Positions 1-8,357 of a stretch of DNA of 48,565 nucleotides are shown here, in pieces. The notes under the pieces are model-generated. The model did no database searches. It had not been told where the DNA came from and saw only the letters and a program-made list of their open reading frames with translations. Position numbers and translations under genes: made by a program. The DNA comes from Anabaena sp. 4-3 (GTDB taxonomy: Bacteria; Cyanobacteriota; Cyanobacteriia; Cyanobacteriales; Nostocaceae): positions 157,813 to 206,377 of the forward strand of contig NZ_LUHJ01000014.1 in NCBI RefSeq assembly GCF_001597745.1. Direction: 5' to 3'. Position 1 is the stretch's first letter. Each line of letters opens with the position of its first letter.

Positions 1-530
1 CTTGTATTATATTTGTGCATCATTTTAGTCGTGTCAGTCCACTACAAGTATTTAGATTTAGAACCTAAAGTATTTAATAAATCCCGCAACACCTGAAAAA
101 GTTACGATAAATACACTGTAGTAACTCCTCCCGCACCTCTACCCCAGACTCAATCATTGCAACGCTGAAAGTCTGATGAATATGTATTTCTAGATATTGA
201 GTACATTCCTAATATTTGTTAAGAAATATATATTGGCAGATGAGATAATAGTAGGCGAAATATTGTACTAGCCATTAGCCACATTCAATATCTATATATA
301 TCGTTTTCTCACCTAACGAGGTAAAAACTTATCTGCGTTTATCTGCGTTTATCTGCGTTCAATTCTGACTGATTTTACCTCACTTGAATGGGTATTGCTA
401 TAACTCAGCATAATTCCCAGCATAAATATAACAATAAACTTCCTGGCTCTGGCTATTTATCAGGTTTTTATTTCCGGGTTCTCTGCATCCAATAAACCAC
501 CCATAGAAGTTGAGACAGGGAAACAAATTA
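1..530. other. Intergenic region upstream of nifJ
   Basis: No convincing coding sequence is visible. The stretch is AT-rich. It contains three direct copies of the decamer TATCTGCGTT at about 331-360, a repeat type that recurs near 45860-45890. It probably holds the nifJ promoter, but I could not single out a reliable -35/-10 pair. The 70-codon reverse frame at 398-610 runs into nifJ and looks like chance. Confidence 0.5.
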
Positions 531-3500
531 ATGAGTAAAAACTTTGCTATTATTGACGGCAATGAAGCTGTCGCGCGTGTGGCGTACAAATTAAACGAAG
601 TCATCGCCATTTATCCTATCACCCCCTCATCACCGATGGGAGAATGGGCAGATGCTTGGGCGGCGGAAAGTCGTCCGAATTTGTGGGGAACTATACCCAG
701 TGTAGTGCAGATGCAAAGTGAAGGCGGCGCGGCGGCGGCGGTGCATGGTGCATTACAAACAGGTGCTTTAAGTACCACTTTCACCTCCTCTCAGGGACTC
801 TTGTTAATGATTCCCAACCTCTACAAAATTGGGGGAGAATTAACCAGCACTGTCGTTCACGTTGCGGCTAGGGCTTTAGCTACCCATGCACTATCTATTT
901 TCGGTGATCATAGTGACGTAATGGCAGCCCGTGGTACTGGGTTTGCTATGCTGTGTTCGGGTTCGGTGCAGGAAACTTATGATTTTGCTGTCATAGCTAA
1001 CGCGGCTACTCTAGAAACACGGGTTTCCTTCTTACACTTCTTTGATGGCTTCCGCACCTCCCACGAAGTGCAGAAAATTGAGTTATTATCAGATAATGAT
1101 TTGCGATCGCTGATTAACGAAGACCAAATCTTTGCACATCGCGCCCGCGCCCTTTCCCCAGACAAACCATTATTACGGGGTACAGCCCAAAACCCTGATG
1201 TTTTCTTCCAAGCCCGTGAAGGTGCAAACCCTTATTACAACGCCTGTCCTGAGATTGTACAGGCAATCATGGATAAATTCGGGGAACGCACAGGCAGATT
1301 TTACCAACTTTATGAATATCACGGCGCAAAGAATGCCGAGCGCGTGATTATTCTCATGGGTTCTGGTTGTGAAACCGTCCATGAAACAGTAGATTATCTG
1401 AACGCCCAAGGTGAAAAAGTTGGGGTTCTGAAAGTTAGACTGTATCGCCCCTTTGATATTAGCAGATTTATCCAGGCTATACCTAAGAATGTCAAGGCGA
1501 TCGCAGTTCTCGACCGCAGCAAAGAACCAGGAAGTGCCGGAGAACCTTTATATTTAGATGTAGTCACCGCTATTCATGAAGGTTGGGGAAAGAAAAAGCA
1601 GCCCAAACTTGTCGCCGGGCGTTACGGGTTATCCTCAAAAGAATTCACCCCAGCGATGATCAAAGCTGTCTTTGATAACTTAGCCCAAACTACACCTAAA
1701 AATCATTTTACCATTGGGATTCATGACGATGTTACCCACACATCCCTAGACTATGACCCGACTTTCTCCACCGAAGCGGATAACGTTGTACGGGCGATGT
1801 TTTACGGGTTGGGTTCTGATGGTACAGTAGGAGCTAACAAAAACTCGATTAAGATTATTGGGGAAGGAACAGACAACTACGCTCAAGGCTATTTTGTCTA
1901 CGACTCCAAAAAATCAGGTTCAATGACGGTTTCACATCTGCGCTTCGGTTCTCAACCAATACGTTCTACCTATCTCATTAACCAAGCTAACTTTATTGGT
2001 TGTCACCACTGGGGATTTTTAGAACGCATCGATGTGTTAAAATCGGCGGCGACGGGTGCGACTCTTTTAGTCAACAGTCCATACAATGCGGATGAAGTTT
2101 GGGAAAATCTACCCCCGCCGGTAAAACAGCAAATTTTAGATAAGCAATTGCAACTTTACGTCATCAATGCCAACCAGGTGGCGCGCAATAGTGGTATGGG
2201 TGGAAGAATCAATACCATTATGCAAGTGTGTTTCTTTGCTTTAGCTGGGGTATTGCCACAGGATGAGGCGATCGCTAAAATTAAACAAGCGATTGAAAAA
2301 ACTTACGGTAAAAAAGGCGCGGAAGTTGTCCGCATGAACTTGCAAGCCGTAGACCAAACCCTAGATAATTTACATCAAGTCAAAGTCCCCGATGAAAAAG
2401 GTAAATGGCTAGACGCAGCTAACCAAAATCCCTTTCCTCACAACGTCCCGGCATTTGTCGAGAAAGTTTTAGGTAAAATCATGGTGTGGGAAGGTGATGA
2501 TTTACCTGTGAGTGCTTTACCAGCAGATGGAACATTCCCCACCGGCACAGCGAAATGGGAAAAACGCAACGTTGCTCTAGAAATTCCCGTGTGGGATGAG
2601 AATATCTGCGTTCAGTGCAGTAAGTGTGTGATGGTTTGTCCCCACAGTGCAATTCGCGCTAAAGTTTATCAACCGAGTGAATTAGCGAATGCGCCGACTA
2701 GCTTCAAGTCAACCAATGCCAAAGACAAAGACTTTGCTAACCAAAAGTTTACTATTCAGGTAGCACCGGAAGACTGTACAGGTTGCGCTATTTGTGTGAA
2801 TGTATGTCCAGCCAAAAACAAAGCTGAACCCTCACGCAAAGCCATTAACATGGCGGAACAGCTACCTTTGCGAGAACAGGAGCGAGAAAATTGGGATTTC
2901 TTCTTAAATTTACCCAATCCTGACCGCAGACAGCTAAAACTCCACCAAATTCGCCAACAACAACTGCAAGAACCATTATTTGAATTTTCTGGAGCTTGTG
3001 CTGGTTGTGGTGAGACACCTTATGTTAAACTATTGACACAACTATTTGGCGATCGCGCCGTCATAGCTAACGCCACAGGTTGCTCATCCATTTACGGCGG
3101 AAACCTCCCCACCACCCCGTGGACGAAAAACGCCGAAGGAAGAGGCCCCGCTTGGTCGAATAGTTTATTTGAAGATAACGCTGAGTTTGGTTATGGCTAT
3201 CGTCTCTCAGTAGATAAACAAACGGAATTCGCAGCAGAACTCTTAAGACAGTTTAGCAGCGAACTAGGAGATAAACTCGTTGACTCCATCCTCAAGGCAG
3301 AACAAAAAACCGAAGCTGATATATGGGAACAACGGGAAAGGGTGAAACAGGTACGGCAGAAATTAGATAAACTGCTGATTAAGGAAAAAGACACCCAGCG
3401 TAAACTAGCCATCGAAACCCTAAAATCCCTCGCTGACTACCTAGTGAAGAAAAGCGTCTGGATTATTGGCGGTGATGGTTGGGCTTATGATATTGACTTT

Positions 3501-4091
3501 CATGGGATAGACCATGTATTAGCCAGTGGTCGAAACGTCAATATCTTAGTCATGGATACAGAGGTTTATTCTAACACAGGCGGTCAATCATCCAAAGCCA
3601 CCCCAAGAGCCGCAGTAGCGAAGTTTGCCGCTAGTGGTAAACCTGCGCCGAAAAAAGACTTAGGCTTAATGGCGATGAACTACGGTAACGTATACGTAGC
3701 GAGTGTAGCGTTAGGCGCGAAAGACGACCAAACACTCAAAGCCTTTTTAGAAGCAGAAGCCTTTGAAGGGCCATCCTTAATTATAGCATACAGCCATTGT
3801 ATCGCCCACGGGATTAACATGACTACCGGGATGAACCAGCAAAAAGCCCTGGTAGACTCAGGGAGATGGTTGTTGTATCGTTACAATCCATTGTTGCAAC
3901 AACAGGGTAAGAATCCCTTACAATTGGATATGCGATCGCCTACCCAATCAGTAGAGCCATCCATGTACCAAGAAAATCGCTTCAAAATGCTCACCAAGAG
4001 TCATCCAGAACTAGCTCAACAACTGCTAGAACAAGCGCAGGCTGAAGTTGATGCACGTTGGCAGATGTATCAATATTTAGCCAATAGGTAA
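531..4091 (+). CDS. nifJ: Pyruvate:ferredoxin (flavodoxin) oxidoreductase NifJ
   Basis: Oxidatively decarboxylates pyruvate to acetyl-CoA and CO2 and passes electrons to ferredoxin or flavodoxin. In Nostocales such enzymes are linked to nitrogenase electron supply and fermentative metabolism. The single chain of about 1186 residues is the usual length for the fused homodimeric enzyme. It has the N-terminal pyruvate-binding domain (residues 5-250), two 4Fe-4S motifs (CVQCSKCVMVCP near 695 and CTGCAICVNVCP near 750) and a C-terminal TPP domain starting at GACAGCGETPY near 822 with GGDGWAYDI near 980. I chose ATG 531 (MSKNFAIIDGNE) over the TTG at 510 because it matches family N-termini and follows an AGGG-rich stretch. 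It appears monocistronic. Which of several nifJ paralogues it is cannot be told from the window. Confidence 0.97.
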   Translation: MSKNFAIIDGNEAVARVAYKLNEVIAIYPITPSSPMGEWADAWAAESRPNLWGTIPSVVQMQSEGGAAAAVHGALQTGALSTTFTSSQGLLLMIPNLYKIGGELTSTVVHVAARALATHALSIFGDHSDVMAARGTGFAMLCSGSVQETYDFAVIANAATLETRVSFLHFFDGFRTSHEVQKIELLSDNDLRSLINEDQIFAHRARALSPDKPLLRGTAQNPDVFFQAREGANPYYNACPEIVQAIMDKFGERTGRFYQLYEYHGAKNAERVIILMGSGCETVHETVDYLNAQGEKVGVLKVRLYRPFDISRFIQAIPKNVKAIAVLDRSKEPGSAGEPLYLDVVTAIHEGWGKKKQPKLVAGRYGLSSKEFTPAMIKAVFDNLAQTTPKNHFTIGIHDDVTHTSLDYDPTFSTEADNVVRAMFYGLGSDGTVGANKNSIKIIGEGTDNYAQGYFVYDSKKSGSMTVSHLRFGSQPIRSTYLINQANFIGCHHWGFLERIDVLKSAATGATLLVNSPYNADEVWENLPPPVKQQILDKQLQLYVINANQVARNSGMGGRINTIMQVCFFALAGVLPQDEAIAKIKQAIEKTYGKKGAEVVRMNLQAVDQTLDNLHQVKVPDEKGKWLDAANQNPFPHNVPAFVEKVLGKIMVWEGDDLPVSALPADGTFPTGTAKWEKRNVALEIPVWDENICVQCSKCVMVCPHSAIRAKVYQPSELANAPTSFKSTNAKDKDFANQKFTIQVAPEDCTGCAICVNVCPAKNKAEPSRKAINMAEQLPLREQERENWDFFLNLPNPDRRQLKLHQIRQQQLQEPLFEFSGACAGCGETPYVKLLTQLFGDRAVIANATGCSSIYGGNLPTTPWTKNAEGRGPAWSNSLFEDNAEFGYGYRLSVDKQTEFAAELLRQFSSELGDKLVDSILKAEQKTEADIWEQRERVKQVRQKLDKLLIKEKDTQRKLAIETLKSLADYLVKKSVWIIGGDGWAYDIDFHGIDHVLASGRNVNILVMDTEVYSNTGGQSSKATPRAAVAKFAASGKPAPKKDLGLMAMNYGNVYVASVALGAKDDQTLKAFLEAEAFEGPSLIIAYSHCIAHGINMTTGMNQQKALVDSGRWLLYRYNPLLQQQGKNPLQLDMRSPTQSVEPSMYQENRFKMLTKSHPELAQQLLEQAQAEVDARWQMYQYLANR

Positions 4092-4096
4092 TAGTG

Positions 4097-4128
4097 AATA
4101 GGTAATAGGTACAAGCCTATTACCTATT
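4097..4128 (+). terminator. Hairpin after nifJ
   Basis: AATAGGTAATAGG (4097-4109) pairs with CCTATTACCTATT (4116-4128), a perfect 13-bp stem with a 6-nt loop, starting six bases after the nifJ stop. There is no U-run, so it may be a repeat-derived hairpin that stabilises the 3' end rather than a classical terminator. Confidence 0.5.
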
Positions 4129-4162
4129 ATTAATTGGTATGGATTTACCTTACCTTCGCGCC

Positions 4163-4453
4163 CCTCCGCCTTTAAAAACCCCATCCCTCTGGTAAAGTCA
4201 GAGGAAAATACACAAGTAAGCGAAAATAAGAATAAGCCTCGCGCAAAGGCGAGCCAGTGCGTTGGGCGGCTCCGCCGACTTGTAGCAACTGGCGTGCAAA
4301 GACGCAAAGAATAAAACAACAAAACCTCAGCGTACCTCTGCGTTACCTCTGCGCGACGGCAGTCGCTACAAGTCCGGCGACCGAACGCGCTGCCTCCCCT
4401 CCGCGTTTAAAAACCTCATCCCTCTGGTAAAGTAGGCGGAAAATACAAATAAC
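4163..4453. repeat. Direct-repeat-flanked repetitive segment before tyrA
   Basis: A block of about 55 bp (4163-4218; CCTCCGC-TTTAAAAAC, then CATCCCTCTGGTAAAGT) recurs at 4399-4453 with a few substitutions. Between the copies lies GC-rich repetitive sequence (GGGCGGCTCCGCCGACTTG and similar), which contains its own short inverted repeats. The second copy ends seven bases before the tyrA start, so the repeat provides the tyrA leader. Confidence 0.65.
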
Positions 4454-4459
4454 AAAAAA

Positions 4460-5299
4460 ATGAAAATAGGAATCTTAGGACTAGGACTAATTGGCGGCTC
4501 ATTAGGTTATGATTTGCGATCGCAAGGACATCATGTAGTCGGAGTCAGCCGCAAACAAACCACCTGTAAAACAGCAGTAACATTGGGTAGCGTCGATGAA
4601 GCCAATATCAATCTTAGCCTGTTAGCCGACACAGAAGTTGTATTTATTTGTACACCCATCGGCCTCATCGTCCCACAAATGGCACAATTAATTAAACACC
4701 TATCCAGCAATACCATAGTTACTGATGTCGGTTCAGTCAAAGCACCGATAGTCAAAGCCATTGCGCCGACGTGGGAAAATTTTATTGGTGGGCATCCGAT
4801 GGCGGGAACAGCAGACAGTGGAATAGAAGCAGCGCAAAAGAACTTATTTGTGGATAGACCTTATGTGTTAACACCAGATGATACCACACCAAAAAGAGCG
4901 ATCACAGTTGTAGAGGAAATAGTGCGATCGCTAGGTGCTAATATCTATTATTGTCAGCCAGAACAACATGACCGCGCTGTGAGTTGGATTTCTCATTTAC
5001 CCGTCATGGTGAGTGCCTCACTAATAGCAACTTGTCTGAGTGAAACTGACCCAGAAGTATTACAATTAGCGCAAAACTTAGCTAGTTCTGGGTTTAGAGA
5101 TACTAGCCGAGTTGGTGGAGGTAATCCAGAATTAGGCGTAATGATGGCGCAGTATAACCGCCAAGCACTGCTAAGTTCATTACAACAATATCGCCACCAG
5201 CTTGATGAAATCATCAACTTAATTGAGCAAGAAAATTGGACAGATTTAACAGCAAAGTTGCAGTCAACCCAACAAGCAAGACCTAATTTTGTTGATTAA
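4460..5299 (+). CDS. tyrA: Prephenate/arogenate dehydrogenase
   Basis: Tyrosine biosynthesis enzyme that oxidatively decarboxylates prephenate or arogenate using NAD(P)+. Cyanobacterial members commonly use arogenate with NADP+. The 279-residue protein opens with a Rossmann motif (GLGLIGGS, residues 7-14). It then has the FICTPIG segment, VTDVGSVKAP, the family signature GGHPMAGTADSG near 110 and a C-terminal helical dimerisation domain with SSGFRDTSR near 210. There is no ACT or chorismate mutase domain, as in the short cyanobacterial form. The ATG start directly matches the family N-terminus. The leader comes from a repeated segment. Confidence 0.93.
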   Translation: MKIGILGLGLIGGSLGYDLRSQGHHVVGVSRKQTTCKTAVTLGSVDEANINLSLLADTEVVFICTPIGLIVPQMAQLIKHLSSNTIVTDVGSVKAPIVKAIAPTWENFIGGHPMAGTADSGIEAAQKNLFVDRPYVLTPDDTTPKRAITVVEEIVRSLGANIYYCQPEQHDRAVSWISHLPVMVSASLIATCLSETDPEVLQLAQNLASSGFRDTSRVGGGNPELGVMMAQYNRQALLSSLQQYRHQLDEIINLIEQENWTDLTAKLQSTQQARPNFVD

Positions 5300-5305
5300 A
5301 TTGAC

Positions 5306-5332
5306 GGTGCGTTATTAGTAGGTTAACGCACC
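5306..5332 (+). terminator. Hairpin after tyrA
   Basis: GGTGCGTTA (5306-5314) and TAACGCACC (5324-5332) form a perfect 9-bp stem with a 9-nt loop, six bases after the tyrA stop. It lacks a U-run. It is a probable 3'-end structure, less surely a terminator. Confidence 0.5.
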
Positions 5333-5537
5333 CGAAAAGTTAATGTATTTAGATAGTTAAGTTTATTGGGATATTTTTCCTGATAATTACTTTTTTTGTT
5401 ACAATAGCAATTTAGTAAATAAAATTATCTCACACCCATATATTGTTCAATTTTGCTGCAATAGCAATTGAACAAACTTGACATCAACAAGTAGCAGTAT
5501 CCAGCAAACTTGAAAAACTGAATTGAGGAATAACATA

Positions 5538-6479
5538 ATGAAGTATGGCATTGACATGGGTCATAATTGCCCACCAGACACCGGAGCAAGAGGTATCAAA
5601 GTTGAGGACATTTTAACCATAGATGTAGGAAATAGAGTTATCTCGAAATTAAGAGCTTTAGGACATGAAGTCATATCATGTAACCCAGAAAGAGCAAGTT
5701 CAGTCAGAGATTCTCTGTCACAAAGATGTAACAAAGCCAATGCAGCCAGAGTAGAAGTTTTTGTTTCAATACATTTTAATGCTTTTAACGGAAGAGCTAA
5801 TGGCACAGAAGTATTTGCCGCTAGTGAAGCCGGCAGAAGAATTGCTCAACCTGTTTTAAATGAAATTGTCAAATTAGGATTTTTTAATCGTGGAGTCAAG
5901 AGTGGTTCCCACTTGTTTGTTCTCCGAAATACAAATATGCCAGCAATTCTAGTAGAATGTTGCTTCATAGATTCTCAAAAAGATATGAATATTTTCGATG
6001 CAGAAGCAACAGCTAATGCAATTGTGAAAGGTTTAACAGGTAAATTGCCTACGACACCTGTAAATGTAATTCCAGATGAAGAACAGAATATAGATACCAG
6101 TATATTAAGGCTGCAAAAAGCTTTAAATAGATTAAAAATTACTGATAGAAATGGTAAAGCTCTCGCGGAGAATAATCAAATCAATGCCGAAACCAAATTT
6201 GCCATTGAAAAATTTCAAGGTATAGTAGGAGTAGAAAAAACTGGTGTAGCAGGTGAAACTACCTGGAATGCTATTAATCTAATTTTAGCCAAACGCATTA
6301 TCAGACGAAATCATGGCGGTGGGCCAGTAGTCCGATATATACAATACCGAGTAGGTGCTGATGTTGATGGGATTTTTGGGCCGCAAACAGAAGCAGCAAT
6401 TAAGAGATTTCAAAGACAGAATGGTTTAATTGCTGATGCAATTGTTGGGCCAATGACTTGGAGAAAATTGATCGGTTAA
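5538..6479 (+). CDS. N-acetylmuramoyl-L-alanine amidase with two peptidoglycan-binding domains
   Basis: Zinc amidase (Amidase_3 family) that cleaves the bond between MurNAc and L-Ala in peptidoglycan. From ATG 5538 the protein has 313 residues. Expected zinc ligands are H9 (DMGHN), E23 and H79 (SIHFNAF), and the catalytic glutamate is E140 (ILVECCFID). Two PG_binding_1-like domains follow at about 190-240 and 255-313 (DGIFGPQTEAAIKRFQ). The start is set by the GAGGA site at 5524-5528, and an upstream TTG would lie on that site. There is no signal peptide: the catalytic domain starts at residue 3, an architecture more like a phage endolysin than the exported cell-division amidases. It stands alone. 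Confidence 0.88.
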   Translation: MKYGIDMGHNCPPDTGARGIKVEDILTIDVGNRVISKLRALGHEVISCNPERASSVRDSLSQRCNKANAARVEVFVSIHFNAFNGRANGTEVFAASEAGRRIAQPVLNEIVKLGFFNRGVKSGSHLFVLRNTNMPAILVECCFIDSQKDMNIFDAEATANAIVKGLTGKLPTTPVNVIPDEEQNIDTSILRLQKALNRLKITDRNGKALAENNQINAETKFAIEKFQGIVGVEKTGVAGETTWNAINLILAKRIIRRNHGGGPVVRYIQYRVGADVDGIFGPQTEAAIKRFQRQNGLIADAIVGPMTWRKLIG

Positions 6480-6486
6480 CACACAT

Positions 6487-6605
6487 CTTGCACCTGTTCC
6501 TCAATGATAATTTTTGTAGGGTGGGCATTGCTTGCAACTTGCTGAAAGCCTTAGTTTTACGTCATTGGGTGTGCATCACCTGACGCTTATTGAGAAAGGT
6601 GCAAG
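6487..6605. repeat. MITE-like inverted-repeat element
   Basis: CTTGCACCTGTTCCTCAAT at 6487-6505 is nearly the reverse complement of the sequence ending at 6605 (ATTGAGAAAGGTGCAAG). Together they bound a 119-bp unit with no coding capacity. This is the form of a small non-autonomous inverted-repeat element. Membership of a known family was not tested. Confidence 0.55.
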
Positions 6606-6672
6606 ATAGGAGCTAATTTTAATTATGGGGATTTCCCTGTTAAGAGTTGCCCGTTAAAAGTTCCCTCTTAAA

Positions 6673-6728
6673 GCATTTAAACAGTCTGACGTACCCTACA
6701 AGACATTTGTAATGTGACACTTGCGTAA
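6673..6728. repeat. Half copy of the nested inverted-repeat element at 9966-10090
   Basis: About 56 bp starting GCATTTAAACAGTCTGACG and ending GACACTTGCGTAA match the right half of the complete element at 9966-10090 almost base for base, with only a few substitutions. The left half is missing, which suggests a truncated or rearranged copy. Confidence 0.7.
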
Positions 6729-6869
6729 TATCATGTCCGGCTAATTACTTATGATAAGTTTTCGATGCTGATCTTTTCTTGTTCCCTGTTCCCTATTCCC
6801 TGTTCCCTATTCCCTGTTAAGAGTTCCCTACCCCAACAGATATGATAACTATTCAAACGGACATGATAT
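6728..6869. repeat. Inverted-repeat element bounded by ATATCATGTCCG
   Basis: ATATCATGTCCG (6728-6739) and its exact reverse complement CGGACATGATAT (6858-6869) bound a 142-bp unit. The interior carries tandem TTCCCTGTTCCCTA-type repeats. The left end abuts the previous repeat directly. Confidence 0.55.
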
Positions 6870-6962
6870 AAGTAACTAATTCAGTTGTGTCATCAAGCTT
6901 TGACAGCTTCACGAAAAAAACTTTTCCTCAAATTGGTGAGAGGGTGCATAAATAAATCAAGG

Positions 6963-7000
6963 TCAACCTATTGAGTGAGTGAAGGGGTTGAAACCCAACA
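6963..7000 (+). promoter_or_regulatory. Shared 5'-leader motif with small hairpin, copy 1
   Basis: TCAACCTATTGAGTGAGTG, then AAGGGGTTGAAACCCAACA, is closely similar to 8294-8333 upstream of another exported-protein gene. Each copy contains a short hairpin (here GGGTTGAAACCC) and lies 25-35 bases before the start codon. It is probably a transcribed leader element. Its role is unknown. Confidence 0.5.
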
Positions 7001-7034
7001 AACAAACCAACACTAACACTTGAGAAGCATGACC

Positions 7035-7682
7035 ATGAAATTCCGTAACTTAACAGGTTCTTTACTCACCGCTACCGCACTATTAACCAGCACAGTTCCC
7101 GCTTTTGCAGGGCCTTTCGATGTAAAAGCTAGTGGTATTTTCCAACCCGTGAAAGTTAACCCCGGTGCAATTGGTAACGTCAAACCTGCGACACCAGCAT
7201 CCACAAGCAACCCAGTTGGTAACAGTGAAATTCAAGGTTTAGGTGACCATCAATCATGGGTATCTCCCGATACCTTAGCAAAAGACCCCCGTGCATTGTG
7301 TAGTGATGTTGGTTTAGGAAACAACACCCGCACCAGCACCAGCAAAATTGCCTTAGCTACCTCTACCAGCAGCCGTTCTAGTTCATCTCGCAGTCATAAC
7401 GATGGCGGTGGCGGTGGTGTCAGCATCTTTGGTATTGGCGTTAGTGGTAATGGTAGTAGTCAAGGTAGCCGAAATCGCAGCGAATCTAGAAATAGCCGCC
7501 GCAACAGCACAGAAGAAGCTAGTAGCAGTTCTTCTACAGTAGTGCAGGGTAAAAATTGCGATGCTTTCGTGAACGCCGCCGCCGCCAGAGATATGAACTA
7601 TCAAGATAACCTCACCCGCCGCTATGAAATTAAAACAGGTCGTCGTGGACAACAGGTTAACCAATTACTGGAAAATAAATAA
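7035..7682 (+). CDS. Exported Ser/Gly/Arg-rich protein of unknown function
   Basis: About 215 residues from ATG 7035. That start sits seven bases after GAGAAG. An in-frame ATG at 7029 is too close to the ribosome site. A signal peptide is clear (MKFRNLTGSLLTATALL, with likely cleavage after PAFA). The middle (about residues 105-170) is low-complexity Ser, Arg and Gly with a GGGGG run. A more ordered C-terminal part (GKNCDAFVNAAAARD onward) has a single Cys and is basic. I do not recognise the family. It is first of three consecutive small exported-protein genes on this strand and shares a leader motif with the third. Confidence 0.75.
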   Translation: MKFRNLTGSLLTATALLTSTVPAFAGPFDVKASGIFQPVKVNPGAIGNVKPATPASTSNPVGNSEIQGLGDHQSWVSPDTLAKDPRALCSDVGLGNNTRTSTSKIALATSTSSRSSSSRSHNDGGGGGVSIFGIGVSGNGSSQGSRNRSESRNSRRNSTEEASSSSSTVVQGKNCDAFVNAAAARDMNYQDNLTRRYEIKTGRRGQQVNQLLENK

Positions 7683-7825
7683 TAATTAGGGGTAATGGGT
7701 AAAGTCTCATTTCCCATTCCTCCCAGTCTGAAACCATTAATTAAGAGTGTTAAATTTTGGATTTTGAATTGTTACGCCGCCGGGGTTAGTACCCTGGCAA
7801 TTGCTTTATTTATCTGAGGAAAAGT

Positions 7826-8236
7826 ATGAATACCAGAATAGGAGGTGGAATAATTGCCGTCTCTACAACCTTATTATTGACTATCACACCCTTAGTCAGT
7901 GCTGAAACTCCTGCGCGCTCAATTCGTGACTCACAAATTTTACCCTATCTATTAGAGAATCCCCGCGATCGCTCATTGGTGAGGGTACGTTGTGTTTCCA
8001 AATTCCGACAAGAACAAGACAGAAAGCGCAGTATCATCAGGGATAGTCTATTAAGACCAAACGGACAAGGCAATAATACTGTCACCATTGAAATAGAAGG
8101 CAGTTGTCGTAATGTCAGAATTCGCTCACAAGACTACTTAGACTATTCTCATTATCCAGCTAACCCGGATTTTGAAGATGATTGGTTAACCCGCCAAGGT
8201 TCAGGATGGGACTGGCTGTTGAGACATCAACGTTAA
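7826..8236 (+). CDS. Small exported protein of unknown function
   Basis: 136 residues with an N-terminal signal peptide (GGGIIAVSTTLLLTITPLVSA, cleavage likely after VSA near residue 26). The mature part is charged, with two Cys (VRCVSKF and GSCRNV) that could form a disulfide, and an aromatic C-terminus (SGWDWLLRHQR). A good GAGGA ribosome site stands seven bases before the ATG. An inverted repeat around GGGGTTAGTACCC precedes it near 7780. The family is not recognised. It lies between two other exported-protein genes. Confidence 0.75.
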   Translation: MNTRIGGGIIAVSTTLLLTITPLVSAETPARSIRDSQILPYLLENPRDRSLVRVRCVSKFRQEQDRKRSIIRDSLLRPNGQGNNTVTIEIEGSCRNVRIRSQDYLDYSHYPANPDFEDDWLTRQGSGWDWLLRHQR

Positions 8237-8293
8237 ACTCAGGTGAACTATTTTTGATTTTTTCCAGCAACAGGCTGCATAAACCCAAAATCA

Positions 8294-8333
8294 TCAACCT
8301 ATTGATTAAGTGAAGGGGTGAACACCCAAAACA
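8294..8333 (+). promoter_or_regulatory. Shared 5'-leader motif with small hairpin, copy 2
   Basis: TCAACCTATTGATTAAGTG, then AAGGGGTGAACACCCAAAACA, is the second copy of the motif at 6963-7000. The hairpin is GGGTGAACACCC here, so the stem is kept although its sequence shifted. It ends 24 bases before the start of the next gene. Confidence 0.5.
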
Positions 8334-8357
8334 CTGCAATCAAAGGAAGATGTGATC

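Larger units (their letters stand above)
6480..7034. other. Repeat-rich intergenic region
   Basis: No gene is visible here. At least three small inverted-repeat elements are stacked in this stretch (6487-6605, 6673-6728 and 6728-6869, described separately), followed by the leader of the next gene. The third contains a tandem TTCCCTGTTCCCTA-type repeat at 6779-6830. Confidence 0.7.

Noticed and set aside
398-610. 70-codon reverse-strand frame overlapping the nifJ start
   Set aside because: It overlaps the well-supported nifJ start on the other strand, has mixed composition and no ribosome site or recognisable domain.
510-4091. Linking this nifJ to a nitrogen-fixation cluster
   Set aside because: No nif, fdx or fld gene is in the window, and the cysteine desulfurase is 39 kb away, so no cluster can be claimed.
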